NCBI RefSeq assembly: GCF_000218685.1
Contig: NW_006763296.1
Coordinates: 1,446,907 to 1,510,906 of the forward strand
DNA from: Serpula lacrymans var. lacrymans S7.9
Taxonomy: Eukaryota; Basidiomycota; Agaricomycetes; Boletales; Serpulaceae
Direction: 5' to 3'
DNA length: 64,000 bases
This document shows positions 36,926-49,179 of the stretch, one piece after another; positions within the stretch are counted from its first letter, which is position 1; each line of letters opens with the position of its first letter. The notes beneath the pieces are model-generated. The model was not told the DNA's origin and did no database searches. It saw only the letters and a list, made by a program, of their open reading frames with translations. Position numbers and translations under genes: made by a program.

Positions 36926-39453
36926 GGCGCAAAGCCATAATGATTGGCTACACACATGGAAAGCAAGCCTACCAACTCCTAGACACTGAAAAACGGACTG
37001 TGTTTTCCAGTCGGCATGTCATATTCAATGAACCCGGAAAGGTACAAAAGGATGACACTGCTCCCTGGAACACAGACACTAGCACAGATCAGTGGGAGGG
37101 ACTCATTCCAGAGAATGCTCACTATCCAGACCAAAAAACATTGGAGGAGGATGATCCTGACCCTCGGATCCGAGATCCAAATGAATTGCAAATGGAACCA
37201 CATCTCCAAGGAGATGTTCCACAAGCAATGGAACCATATCAGCATGAAGATATTCCAAGAGCAGTGGGGCAATACCTCCGTGGAGACGTTCCGAGAGCAG
37301 TGGGAGCACCTGATCAGCTAAGACACCCTCCACAATAGTCTCTACAACCAAGACCTGAACACTGGCCATCTTCAGAACGGAAAGCCAAAGTAGAGTTACA
37401 GGCAGTGGGAGGACAGCCCCTCAACATACAGCCAGCTGATGTGGAAAAAGTCCGAATACAGCTAGACAGCCTGTCCATTGGATCAGCTTCTGGAAGGCAT
37501 ACAACACCTCCAAGGAGTCATCCAACACCTCCGAGAAGTGATTCAACACCTTCAGGAGTGAGTGGGGCAACAAATACACAAATGTGTCTACTCCGTGGAG
37601 TACCTGCACAAGTTCCTAAAAGAGCAGTCATGCCTGCTGAAGTCCTAGGAGTGCGCAGAAGCAGTCGCCAGACCCGTCCTGCAGACAAAAACCGGGATTA
37701 TCAAAGGACTCTAGATGAGGAACAGTCTCGAAAAGAGCAGCATGACAACTCCATGGAGAAACCTAACACTCCTGAGGTTCATGAAGAAACATCTGATACA
37801 GAGAAAACATTCTTTGCTAGAATAGCAAGTACCGGTCCATCTAACACAGACCTTCCAAGGACACTAAAGGAAGCCTTATCACATCCGGGTGGAGAATTAT
37901 GGAAGTCTGCCTTGGAGGAGGAACTCCTAAGTCTCAATACTAATGCAGTATATGACACTGTTCCACTTCCAAAGGGAGTAAAACCCATCACATCAAAACC
38001 TGTGTTCCGGATCAAGTTTGATCAAAACGGAAACATTGAGAGATACAAACTCCGGATTGTTGCACGAGGTTTTACTCAAAGGGAGGGGATTGATTACCAG
38101 GAGGTTTTTGCTCCGGTTGCAAACTTAGAGTCAATCCGAATTATTCTAGCCCTGGCAGCAAAGTACGACCTAGGACTTGATCAAATGGATGTATCCACAG
38201 CTTATCTCAATGGAGAACTTGAAGAAGAACTGTACATGCTTCCTCCAGGGGGTGTTCCTATCCAACCTGGATACTGCTGGAGATTGAAGAAATCCATCTA
38301 TGGGTTAAAACAAGCTGGTCGTACATGGAACAAAACTTTTGATTGCAAGCTCCAGGAGCTCGGTTTCACAAGACTAAATGCAGAAACATGTCTCTATGTA
38401 TTCCTGGACAACAAACAAATATGCTTTGTTGTTGTCTATGTAGATGACCTCCTCCTAGGAGCTTCATCCCGAAAATTCATGGATATCACAAAAGCCAAAC
38501 TCGAATCCATATTCAAAATGCGGGACCTTGGAGAAGCAAAATACATCCTCGGAATAGAAATCCAATGTGATCGTTCAAACAAAACAATATCCCTATTGCA
38601 ACGCCAATACATTGACACAGTCCTGGAGTGTACTGGAATGAAGAACTGCAAACCAGTATGGACACCAATGGCCCATGGATCAAAACTCCTTGCAAATGCT
38701 CCAGGGGAAGATATTGTGCAACACGAGATGCATATTGAAGGGCGTCAAGTGTCATACCTCTCAATTGTAGGCTCCCTCATGTATGCCATGCTCGGAACCC
38801 GCCCAGACATTGCCTACGTTGTTGGAATACTAAGCAGGCATAGCTCAGCTCCAAGGAGCCATCACTGGGAAGCTGCAAAATGTGTCCTCCGATATCTGAA
38901 AGCAACCAGGAACATGGAACTACGATATGATGGCACAGATGTCTCCATGGACATGGATTTCTATGGATATTCAGATGCAGATTGGTCTGGAGACCCAGAC
39001 ACGTCTCGATCAACATCAGGGTTTGTCTTTATCACTATCCGAGGAGCAATCTCCTGGACAAGCAAAAGACAAAGCATGGTAGCTTTATCCTCCACGGAGT
39101 CAGAGTACATTGGATTGAGCAATGCTGGACAACACCTTGCATGGCTTCGGACATTTTTTGAAGAAATTGGACATGCTCAAAATGGACCTACAACATTGCA
39201 CTGTGACAATCAAGCAGCTATCATTCTTACACAAGATCCACAGTTCCGTGCTCGCACAAAACACATTCAACGGAAATATCATTTTATCCGAGATGATTTA
39301 GTATCAAAGGGAGAGGCAGTAATCAGATACGTTCCTACAGGAGATATGGTTGCAGACATTCTCACTAAACCCCTCACTCATGAAAAACACTGGAAATTAT
39401 CTAAAGCTATGGGACTACGGTTGCACCCGAGTGGGAGTGACAAAACCGGATAA
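36926..39453 (+). pseudogene. Copia integrase end, RT and RNase H
   Basis: Resumes at IMIGYTHGKQAYQLLD. A linker with imperfect repeats of a GDVP-QAM-like phrase (37195-37320) leads to a TAG stop at 37336-37338 (a Gln codon CAG is likely). From 37405 the frame is open for 682 codons. It contains RT (FRIKFDQNGNIERYKLRIVARG, QMDVSTAYLNGELEEE, YGLKQAGRTWN, VVYVDDLLLG with intact YVDD) and RNase H (GYSDADWSGD, STSGFVF, LSSTESEYIGLS, CDNQAAI, TKHIQRKYHFIRD, ADILTKPL). The stop TAA at 39451 lies just inside the 3' LTR. Confidence 0.9.
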
Positions 39454-39704
39454 ACCCGGTCTCTGCCAAAGCAGCCATTGTTCTCCATGGAGCATAGCCA
39501 CCACTCCATGGAGTAACCATTGTTCTCCTAGGAGTCATTATACTGTAGCGAGTAGCACCTCCAACTATAAGTAGTAGGGGGTTTAGTATAGGAATACCTC
39601 AGTCGTTTCTATAGCCTCTCGGGCAGCGGCTGAGGTATGTTACATTACATTTATTAGAGATCACCTTAAACTAACATCTATTGTAGTTTCACTTAGGTTT
39701 ATTA
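39438..39704 (+). repeat. 3' LTR of the copia element
   Basis: 267 bp, almost identical to the 5' LTR but with only one copy of the internal motif block, as if recombination between the TTTCACTTAG repeats had removed about 55 bp. Confidence 0.85.
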
Positions 39705-40299
39705 AGACTCACTTCAGACCTTTCTACACAGTCTGAAGTGAGTATCTGACAGTCTTTTGCAACTATGCCATTTACTAAATAAGCACCTACAAATTTATCT
39801 TACCATAGGTACATACTCCCAAATATTTAGACCTTTCTACACAGTCTGAATTTATATTACCATAACTTCATCATTGTTCTCATTTCTCCAGACACTTTGA
39901 GGCCCCAATTAGCTCAGTAAGTATCTGGCATTGCAGGGGCCTATCTATTGATGTGTCCTAGAGAGAAATTGCAATATTTACAGCACAAGATCTGGTCAAA
40001 TCTGGCCATCTTTCCCTCCAAATTCACACTTCTGGAGTTCAAGAATGTAGTGTCAGATCTGTCATTGTCACTACAGATAAGCTATTCAATAAATTATTGC
40101 TTATTTTTCTACATAGGCAGCTAGAAAACTAAAAATTATATCTACTGGTCAGGTTCCAACGGTCTCAAGCTCAACAACTTGTGAGTTATTCAACTTCTCC
40201 CCAGACCAATTGCACCTATTGTCCAAGCGATAGTATTTTCAGGATATAAGCTGGGCTTAAATAAGCCAATGCCCGCAGTGTATATACGGACTCTGAATC
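39705..40299. other. Decayed transposon flank with a strong hairpin
   Basis: Begins with a 13-bp hairpin ACTCACTTCAGAC (39707-39719)/GTCTGAAGTGAGT (39731-39743), resembling the LTR-end hairpins at 59570 and 60733, so it is probably the end of another LTR. Contains the inverted partner (40097-40282) of 33319-33503. No gene. Confidence 0.45.
40097..40282 (-). repeat. Inverted repeat partner of 33319-33503
   Basis: Reverse complement of the Harbinger 5' flank sequence, ending GCCCGCAGTGTA just before P450 duplication unit B begins. Confidence 0.75.
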
Positions 40300-43200
40300 T
40301 GTAACCGTGGGACCCATCTGAGCAAACAGTTTGGATGATCGCCATTGGCACTCTTTCCTTTTCCTACAATATTTTAACGTAGTCCGTCCATGCCATCAGT
40401 ACCGTCACTGTAACTAAGAGGTATCAGAGCAGTCTTCAAGTTCGAATACACGATGGGGGATAGTACTTCTGTAGGGCATCTCAAATGTATTGCGGCTTTT
40501 TCGTTATTCCAGTGGGCCTATCAATTATAGAAACACTTGCCGTAGGTGAAATAGACGGAGAGTCAGCGGGCATATATGGCTGCGGGTACGTGTACAGTAT
40601 GACTCGCAAAACAATACTTTACAGCATGACGTTCTCAGCAGGCCTTCGAGAATGAATGTCATTTCCCTTTCTGGAGTATTGTCGCCGGTTTAGAACACGA
40701 AGGTACCATTGGCCCATCTTTCTCTAGATGACCCATTTTTGCATTTTCATACAGCAACTGACCTATTCTAGGCTTTTGAATGAATGTTACGAATCCCGAA
40801 CTGCTCTCTAAAGCCCATTTGATTCTACGCGACTTCCACCATGGGAAACGTCGCTCGGGCCGATCCTTCTTCTCCCCAATCACGAAACGCCATTGGGGCA
40901 GTAGTACAACTGTCTCTGGCTGTTGCTTTTACTTCTCTGGAAGTGCATGAATCACTACTGAATCCCGACGGTGACCGGGATATTGACCAGTAATGGCTTA
41001 GGCATCTACTACTTCTTCCACTTCAGAGCTGCTAATACATCACCCATCGGTATAGGACTAGATTGCCCTCCCTAAGGTGTCTCGCAATTTCCTGGCTATC
41101 TGGATAACGGGCCGTCGTTCGATACCAGCATAACGCCCAGCCACTTTCTCATGTAAAACGGCTCCGAGGCTTCTGAAGATAAACCTTCCGAGAGAGCTCT
41201 CCTATTCCCCCGACGGATGAAAGCAGCCCGTCGGAAAAAAAAACGAACATAAGTACTCGATGACTGAAACTACGCTAGAACCTTCATTTCCGTACAAACA
41301 GAATGAGCGTTATTTCTTGGTCTTTCTTGAGCTTGCTTGTGCTGCTTGCAGTGACGGCACGCTATCGCGTGCGGCGCCGCTCCATCAAGGACATTCGAGG
41401 TCCCGCTTCGCCCTCCCGATTATTAGGTTCGTTTCGTATCATTGTAGATCTTGTTGGCTTCTCGTGCTTTTGGACTGACGAGGCTTGGACGGGTGTGTCG
41501 TTTATAGGTAATGAAATGCAGATCCGTTACCAAGAGCAAATAGGAGACCTTGAATTCCAGTGGGCTCGCCAGTACGGCCCCACGTGGCGCACACAGGGGT
41601 GCTTTGGTGTATGTCCACATATCTTATTATGCTGTGAATGCATATTAACGTTCTCCAACGTGAATCAGGAGGATGTGTTGTGGACAGCAGATCCGAAGAC
41701 TCTTCAGTACATCTTCCATACCTCTGGCTATCGATTCCCGAAGACCAAGATGTTGGAGCAATCTGCTAAGAATATCATGGGTCGAGGTATTGTCGCGGTC
41801 CAAGGTATATTGTCCTATTGGTATTGTTTCTTGTAAGCGGTATTAAGGGAACTCTTCTGGGCTCAGGCGAAGTTCACCAGCGTCAGAGGAAAATTATGAC
41901 CCCAGCCTTTTCAGCAGGACAGTTGCGCACATTCCTACCTAACTTTAGACAATCAGCTTCTCGCGTAAGATGCTCTTTGCTAGCGTTTCTTGTTAACGTA
42001 TATCTTATTTCTCCATCAGTTATCTCGCAAATGGAAGGATCAGATAGAATCAAGCCCGTCTCCTGATAGTGCTATCATCAATATTCCTCAAATGATGGCT
42101 AGAATGACATTAGATGTTATTGGTGAAGGTGACTACGTTTTTGCTACACTCTGTTGAGAGTACATGCTGATACTTTCTATCATTAGTTGCCTTCGACTAT
42201 CGATTCGGAGCTTTAGACGACCAGGAAAATGAACTTGCAGTTGTCTTTAAGAATCTCTTGTAAGTCTCTCTTCTCTCGGTATATATCGTATCTACATCGC
42301 ATTTTTAGTTTGGATTCTGTGCTCCATCCACCTGTGTGGGATGTATTGTTCAAGGCCACGTGGTCCTATATTCCCAACTCAATCCTGCACTACGTCAGGC
42401 ATATTCCAACAAGGGAGTACAGCCGTTTCAAAGATTTCCTGGACACCTCCTTCCGAATTGGAAAGGGTCTCGTAGACCAGAAAGCTTCTGGAACTGAGAA
42501 GGGTAGTAAAGATATCATGAGCATCTTAGGTAAGCGGCATTCATCGGGCGATCGCAGCTTGATGTAATTGATATTTTTCATCAGTGCAATCCAATATCGC
42601 TGAGGATGCCAAGAAACGGATAAATGAGGATGAAATGCTTTCCCAAATAGCGTGATTATTCAGTTGGATTACTTGGCCAGTGACTTTGCGGCTGAACACA
42701 GTGGCTTAATCTAGGACACTTCTTTTGGCTGGTCACGAGACAACTGCCAATACTCTTGTCTGGACCCTTTATGAACTAGCCAGGCATCCAGAAGACCAGC
42801 AAAAGGTCCGCGAGGAAATAGCGGCCGTTCGTAAGGAGGTGGAGGCTCGTGGAGATGAAGACTTTGTGCCTAGTGACTTTGACTCGATGCCTTTCATGAA
42901 TGCCGTCCTCAAGGTTAGTGCAAGAACAGTGTTAATTGTGTGGAAGACAAGTCTCAAAATGATATTTCCAGGAAAGTCTGCGCTTGCATCCTATTGTTGC
43001 CGCACTATTCCGGGAAGCGGCCGGCGAAGACGTTCTCCCTCTTTCTGAGCCACTTGAAACTGTGTCAGGTAAAATGATAGACCAGATTCCCATCAGCAAG
43101 GGTCAGACGATCAATGTCTCTGTCTGTGCTTACAATCGGTGAGTGTCGTTGCGTTCTTCTGGCACCAAGGCCATCTTAACGGAAATGGTGACAGACTACC

Positions 43201-43900
43201 AAGTGTATGGGGAGAAGATGCAGATAGCTGGAACCCTAACAGATTCCTGAACAGTGACAAGGAGGGGCGGACGTCCGTCGGGGTGTTCGCAAACTTGTGC
43301 GTCTTCTCGTCCGGTTTCATCACTATTGCACTCTTCTCACGAGGTTTTGTTCGCAATTTGTAGAATGACTTTTTGTGAGTGATGCATTATATATATATTG
43401 TGTAGGCACGATCTAAATGCTCGTTGGATATCCTCATTAGCTGCCGGCATACGTGCTTGCATCGGGTGAGTTTCTTCCTGTCAGTACCATGCCTCTATGC
43501 TGACAATCTCCATCGATACAGATGGCGCTTTGCGTACGCATCCTTCGTTCATGATTATCTTGGTAAAACCACTAATCACACCTATCCTTGAATATACAGA
43601 TTACTCGAACTGCAAGCTGTACTCTCTGAGCTCGTCGAGACGTTCGTGTTCCAATATCCTGAGGAGATGGAGATCATACGACTCAACGCGGGAATCATGG
43701 CGCCTATTATGAAAGGCAAGCTTGAGGCGGGAATACAGCTACCTCTCCAAGTCTCGCTCGCGCATGGAGCATGAGTGCTAGCGACTCAACACAGAGAACT
43801 GTAGCTGCGGTCGGATGATCTATGTCTTTTGTTGTATTTTGAAAACACCCCCCTCAATGTATTTTCTCGTATTTTGTACATATATGGTGACGTGGAATGT
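40300..43900. repeat. P450 duplication unit B
   Basis: Partner of 20744-23955, including upstream and about 130 bp of downstream flank. Its left edge adjoins the transposon nest. By eye coding sequence is more than 90% identical between units, with introns only slightly lower. Confidence 0.85.
41303..43774 (+). CDS. Cytochrome P450 monooxygenase, paralogue 2
   Basis: A near-duplicate of the gene at 21333 with the same exon layout. The start is the ATG at 41303 ([19 protein letters not shown], membrane anchor). It has [56 protein letters not shown] (ExxR), WNPNRFLN and [14 protein letters not shown] (Cys ligand). The 12-nt micro-exon ATGGCGCTTTGC is kept at about 43521-43532. The I-helix reads AGHETT where copies 1 and 3 read AGHDTT; an acidic residue is kept. 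The stop TGA is at 43772-43774. The upstream TATA-like box is weakened (ACATAAGTA). No disabling change was seen, so it is probably functional; substrate unknown. Confidence 0.9.
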
Positions 43901-44440
43901 GACATGGATGCTGTAATATCAAGTTATTTGTTTTCAACAAATCTTTGCTTGCAGAGGAGTGTGTTTGTTGTCTGAGTGGTATACGGATTTTTCCAAAATT
44001 CCACATGGCTTTATGCACTGGCTCATGGTAGTATTCGACACAAACATCTGTCATCTGAAGGAAGGCCATTATTCACAGCATCTAGGCAGATCTAAGGAAT
44101 ACCAGATGATTAATGAACATCGATGAACCTTAATTATAATGGGCTGTGAGGGCGCTGCTTTTGACACTGTCACGAAGCAGAATAGATCAAGGATACAACT
44201 ACTGGGGCTAGCCCAATATACACAATAAACACAGGTAAAAAAAAACACTAGTCCAAATGTCAGTTAAATGCAAATAATAATGATACCAGCTGCAAAGCAG
44301 AATAAGTAGCGAGATATGAGACGGAACTATACATTGAATATGCTGACACCAAGTTCAACGCCACACGGAATGTGTTCGAACAACTAAAAATCCAAGTCCA
44401 GCACAAATTGAGCATATTCACGTATGTATTCGTGATTGCT
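43901..44440. other. Intergenic between P450-2 and the kinase gene
   Basis: No gene or repeat recognised in this convergent interval, apart from a poly-A run at about 44238-44246. Confidence 0.4.
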
Positions 44441-46578
44441 CTACAGGCCAAGGTCCACGAGTTCTTGCAGAGAGAGAAGTCCTGCTGTCAAGTTGATATG
44501 CTCACACATTAAGCGCAAGTAATTCGAACAGCGTCGGTGGTGGTAGTCGACGAGAAACGGTTTGTAGATGTCCAGTTTTCTCTGCAGGCAAACGAGATGA
44601 GGTAGGATGAGGGGGTATAATCGATTTGAAAGGAGAAGGTGTGATTCGTTTGAGACGAATGTTTGCGTGAGACAGTCTTCGAGACTCTCACGAAGGTCAT
44701 CAGGGGTGCCTTTGAGCTCTCTGAGCACGGGAAAAAAACAAGATGAATAATTATTTAGTAACCCATGAATTGGATGCAAAGCTTACCTGACATCGATACG
44801 AAGAGCTTCACATATACCAAGTACGGTATACATTGCATCAGCCCAGCCCACATAAGCGTCGCTCACTTCAGCCTTTGGCATGTCTTGCTTCGTCCATAAT
44901 ACAAAAGCCTTGACTAGTTTGTTGAGGGCGAACATTGCATCGCCTAAGGCGCCCACCAATACAGACTGGAAAAACACATGAATAACGCGAAGTGTATGTA
45001 ATGGTAAAAAATGCTCACTTGCATTTCTTCCCGGTTTAAGGAAGACAAGGCAGACGAGAGTGTGTCGGATATATCTAGGAGGAATCAGTAATCCTTCAAA
45101 GTCATGAAATTATGATGCAGGGCACACACCTGTAGCGATATCACTTCTGATCGCGATATTATCCAGTTGGAGAAGGGATGCAGACGTATAACGTGAAGAA
45201 CCAGGAGTAGTTGTATCGTTCTGTAATACAAGTGCTTTGAAGGGCTTGGGAAGGGAATCATGATAAAACCTCTGTATGGCTAAGGAAGCAACCACAACAC
45301 TAGGACGATGTTCAGGCGAAGACCAGCATCTGTTGATAAAGGCCCAGTGGGTATCGTCAATGGAGGGCCGTCGAGGTTTATGACCCATGAAAAGAAGAAG
45401 GAGTACACGTTGCTCTTGTCTCAGGTAGTAGTAAGGAATTTTACCGGAAAGTACCTTTAAGTAAGTCAGGACGATAGACGAAAGATCCATGAAGATTAGC
45501 CGCACCTGAAGAGCAACGCTACCCAGAGAGTATATATCACTCTCGGTCGTGGCTTTGGGTACATTGTCGTCTTCGGATATCTTGAAGAGCTCTGGCGCAG
45601 CCCAACGAACTGCACCACCGACAGAGGATGTGAGGTATGATGTTCCTTCGAGTTCTAGCATGATGTTTGATAGGCCAAAATCAGATAACCGGGGTTTGTG
45701 CCTGTGATCGAAGAGTATGTTCGATCCTGAGAGGTCGCCATGGATGACTCCAGAGCTGTGCACTAGTATTTATGTAATGAGATAATGAAGCAGGGTCCTT
45801 CACAGAAAAAACTTACAATACATTAAGCCTGCGACGATCTCGAAAAGCTGAAAACGAGACCGCAGTATAAGCATGCCACGTTGCTGAGCCGACGAGAAGT
45901 ATAAAACTGACAATGCGTAACCGATCTGATAAGAAGAGCCTGGCATCATGGGTTTCCAGGTAATGATTTAGAGTGCCGTGTTCGGCCCATGGACAGACGA
46001 GGGCAGGATGAGGGCCACCGAAGCCATATGCCACGCCAAGTAGGGGAAGAATGTTGTCGTCATTGAGGCATTTCCATACTCGGACTTCTCGGCGAATTCG
46101 CTGTAAACCACCTCAATAAAAAAAATTGAGTGAAAATGGACGTAAACTAGACCGACTTTGAGCTGTTTCTCTTTAGCTTTCTCACTGTCAAGCAAATTCG
46201 GAGGTTTGAGGACTTTGATTGCCACCTGGGTGAGGCATACAGTCAGATGGGAGTGGCACCGAACTTTACAGACGCACCCTCTCGATTCTCGCCCCCGATG
46301 TCAGTTCGCCTTCATATACATAAGCATACCCACCGTATGCTGATGGGTCAATGCGTCTGCGTAAAATATACCTCGTGAGGTCGGGTGGCTCACCACGCGC
46401 CCCGGGCGTAATACGCGCTGCAGCACAATCTTGGCTGCGTGATGGAAGAAAATTCAGAGGTCGGATTAAGGGGGTACGGAAAGTGAGTACCCGAAGACTG
46501 GATATAATCTGAGTGAGGGAAAAGTCAAAAAGTTTATACACTGCGGACAAGAGGTTCACGTACCTGTCTCTGCTGCAT
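44441..46578 (-). CDS. Tyrosine-kinase-like protein kinase
   Basis: A multi-exon cytosolic protein kinase of the TKL type expanded in Agaricomycetes. On the minus strand it reads RYILRRRIDPSAYGGYAYVYEGEL (glycine loop region) and VAIKVLKPP (ATP lysine). REVRVWKCLNDDNILPLLGVAYGFG, GTLNHYLETHD and LFEIVAGLMYLHSSGVIHGDLSGSNIL follow, with HGD replacing the usual HRD Arg but the catalytic Asp kept. LSDFGLS, VRWAAPELF, ESDIYSLGSVALQ and WSSPEHRPS complete the domain. A C-terminal region without known domains ends in a stop at 44441-44443. The first exons are unresolved: an ATG at 46576-46578 (MQQRQ, donor GTACGT) is the best start, but the phase to the next exon is not settled. It converges on the P450-2 gene. 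Confidence 0.82.
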
Positions 46579-47529
46579 GGAATTAGGTCGTATGAGGACC
46601 TTTGATATGAGAGACAAGATAGAATCAATGCAGCGTTCCAGCAGGTTTAGCTGGAAATGGCTGCTCCTCGCTCTATCTTGGTGGGGATACGTGATCAGTA
46701 GGAGAACAACATTAGCGACCTCCAGACCGGTCGGACGTGACTGGGAGAACGAAAGGAAAAGGGACTGCGTGCATTATAACGCAAGAAACCTCGAGGGAAG
46801 GGTGCGTATACCTTGCGTGGGCCATGAAGATCATATGTGCCGTATAATATTCTGGATGAAGACAATATCAATGGTGTGAATACATGAAAATAAGGTAGTG
46901 CACAATTGAATCAACGTACAAGAACCGCGTTTAGGGTTAGGGCTTATTCAATCAAACCCCATATTTTATTATTTTTTATTCTGATCCGCTCATTTTAGAG
47001 TCCGGGGCCGACTCGACTTCCATCCATGGGACCGAAGGACTCGCAACGAATACGAATAAACATCCCTTCGATATTCACAACCTGTTCGAACTTCCCCCCA
47101 CATCTTGGCTCATCAAATGATCCACATCAATACGAACGATAACGAAACTTACTATCACCACTTTAAGTCCAACTTGAAGGAACTCAAGGCGGGGTGGACA
47201 TTGCACACCCTTGACACGATGCTGCTTACGCTCATTGTCTCTATTGGCTGCATGGAAAATGGGGGCAATGGTAATGTGAGCTAAATACTAAGGATTGATG
47301 GCGAGGAAACGGGGCACGTTACCTGGGTGAAAGTTTAGGGTCGTCTGCAGGTACGATTTACAGCTCGAGTCTCGTGGTCATTCCATTTGTTTACTGAATC
47401 ATCAACTCCACATGAAGAGCCCATCTTCTTCTTGCAGTCGAATCCTTGAAAAGAAAGCCATCTCATTCAAGACCGCACTGCATCGCACACAGTATGTTTT
47501 CAGTTCACAGATGCCCTCGACACGTCTAG

Positions 47530-47640
47530 AGGTATTAGACTCACAGAATATACACATCTACCAAATCCACGACCAGGCCAAGTCCAGCCCCTATGTGGGT
47601 ATTCGCTTGTTGGGAGTCATCTCTATCGGTGTACAATAAC
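47530..47640 (+). repeat. Direct repeat, copy 1
   Basis: Begins GAGGTATTAGACTCACAGA and continues through GGCCAAGTCCAG and GTATTCGCTTGTTG. It matches 47709-47820 with substitutions and small indels; the two are offset by about 179 bp. Confidence 0.7.
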
Positions 47641-47708
47641 CATGGCGACCTTGCCGTATAGGCTTAGAAGCATGGCATCGCACACGCTATTTTCTTTTCA
47701 AAATATCT

Positions 47709-47820
47709 ATGAGGTATTAGACTCACAGAGTACACGCATCTACAATTCTACAAACAGGCCAAGTCCAGAATCTATTTGGGTGTTCGCTTGTTGAGCTTGT
47801 CATCTCTATTAATGTACATT
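47709..47820 (+). repeat. Direct repeat, copy 2
   Basis: Second copy, GAGGTATTAGACTCACAGA...GTGTTCGCTTGTTGA...CATCTCTATTAATGTACA. No element ends seen, so it is probably a local duplication. Confidence 0.7.
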
Positions 47821-49179
47821 ACTCACCCACGACAGGGTATCGAACATTTCTAACCGTGATATGGTACAGCATGTTTGGGTGATGAGATGGACTCAGCCTG
47901 GAATACCGTGTTCTACACCAAAAGCCTGATCATAAATAAGGCGTCTTCAGAGAGCTCACGACCGTCCAGATTCATTCACATCGTGGCGATGACACGACTG
48001 ATAGGAATTGCAGAGGGCATGCAAAACGCCAAACCGTGAACTCGGAAAAATATTGGATCTATCACAAGCAGTGGTGGAGTATACGGGGGTAAGGTGGGTA
48101 GGGATGGCGCATTGATCCACATAGCTTGGTGAGTGGCCACTTTTTTTAAATTTCTATTTAGAGACAATAACAAGGTTGATATAATGTGGTATCGGGCATT
48201 ATAGCAGGAGACCGAAGTCAGGTTCAGTTTGGTGGTTAACGTTCATTGCTCAGGGGCTCACCATTTTATTCCGCTCGCAATCTTCCGTGCCCCACACGCT
48301 GACAAAATTACTGCGTATCTGCTTATATTCTTCAACGAGTTTGTGTAAGCATTCCTTCAAACAATATTCAAATTTCAATCGGTACATGGTTGCGCTCCAA
48401 TGTAAGTTCCGGTCCACCTGTATGCATGAATGAATTATGCTGACTGGTGCTCCTTATCTCACTAGTATTTTCTTGACCTTTGGTTCTCGAGGCGACAAGT
48501 AGCTCGTACCGCCGTACCAGCACAGCAAGCCTGTCAACGCTGTATCTGTTCGAACTTTAGTCAGAATGTTGTCAGTCGTCTTGGTGGCACCACATGCACC
48601 CACGTCGGGGCTATGATTCGCACGAACCGGTTTGGTTTCGGGAATACTAATCATGACAGATCACACTCGGATGATGATCGCAGGGGTGATAGTATGATAA
48701 AGAGGCCTAATTTCTACTTAGACCTTTGTATTTTATTTCTTGCAAGGACAGACAATTAAGGAAATTGTCGAGCCTTCTGATGGGCATTATCTGAGGGTAT
48801 TTATTGACCGGGACAGGAAGGCGCTGCCCTGATTACGTTATGAGGCATTTCAATGGACCGGAATTGTGACCGAATTTGGTACGAGCGATGGTGTCACAGT
48901 GACGTGCTTACAGAGATGTCACGGATATATTGCTAATGACTGTGTTTCCCGCCGCCGATTTGCAGAAACAGCGGATGCTCTCCATATTACACACCTTAAC
49001 CCTCCAATAAGTCAGCAGCAACACTAACAACAACACGCTCCCGTCCCTTCCTTCTACTCCCTCATAGTCTTTCTTTCCCTTATCCTGTTCCTCATTCCCG
49101 GTCCTCGCTGCTTAAAGTTGTCATTCCTACAGTATCAGGTCTTTTGATACAGACATCTTCAGGTGCTACACCCAGCACA

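Larger units (their letters stand above)
33792..39704 (+). mobile_element. Ty1/copia LTR retrotransposon (defective)
   Basis: A 5.9-kb plus-strand element with LTRs beginning TGACAAAACC. Gag, protease, integrase, RT and RNase H follow in copia order, and there is a GAGTGGGAG polypurine tract before the 3' LTR. It is broken by a frameshift in gag, a deletion at the start of the integrase core, a 696-bp insertion in integrase and a TAG stop before RT. RT and RNase H are otherwise well preserved, so it is a fairly young but dead copy. Flanking 5-mers differ (CAAAT, AGACT). Confidence 0.9.
46579..49179. other. Long intergenic region with telomere-like motif and a direct repeat
   Basis: 2.6 kb without a supportable protein gene. 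It contains TTAGGGTTAGGG at 46931-46942 and two direct repeats of about 115 bp (below). The right end (about 49010-49179) is CT-rich, as expected just upstream of the start codon of a fungal gene. It may hold non-coding transcripts. Confidence 0.5.

Noticed and set aside
20744..43900. A secondary-metabolite gene cluster around the P450 genes
   Set aside because: No terpene synthase, polyketide synthase, NRPS, transporter or pathway regulator was found; only transposons lie between the P450 copies.
48454..48654. Minus-strand peptide with VGACGATKTTDNI, recalling expansin-like DPBB domains
   Set aside because: Only one short motif; no signal peptide, conserved second half or exon structure could be found.
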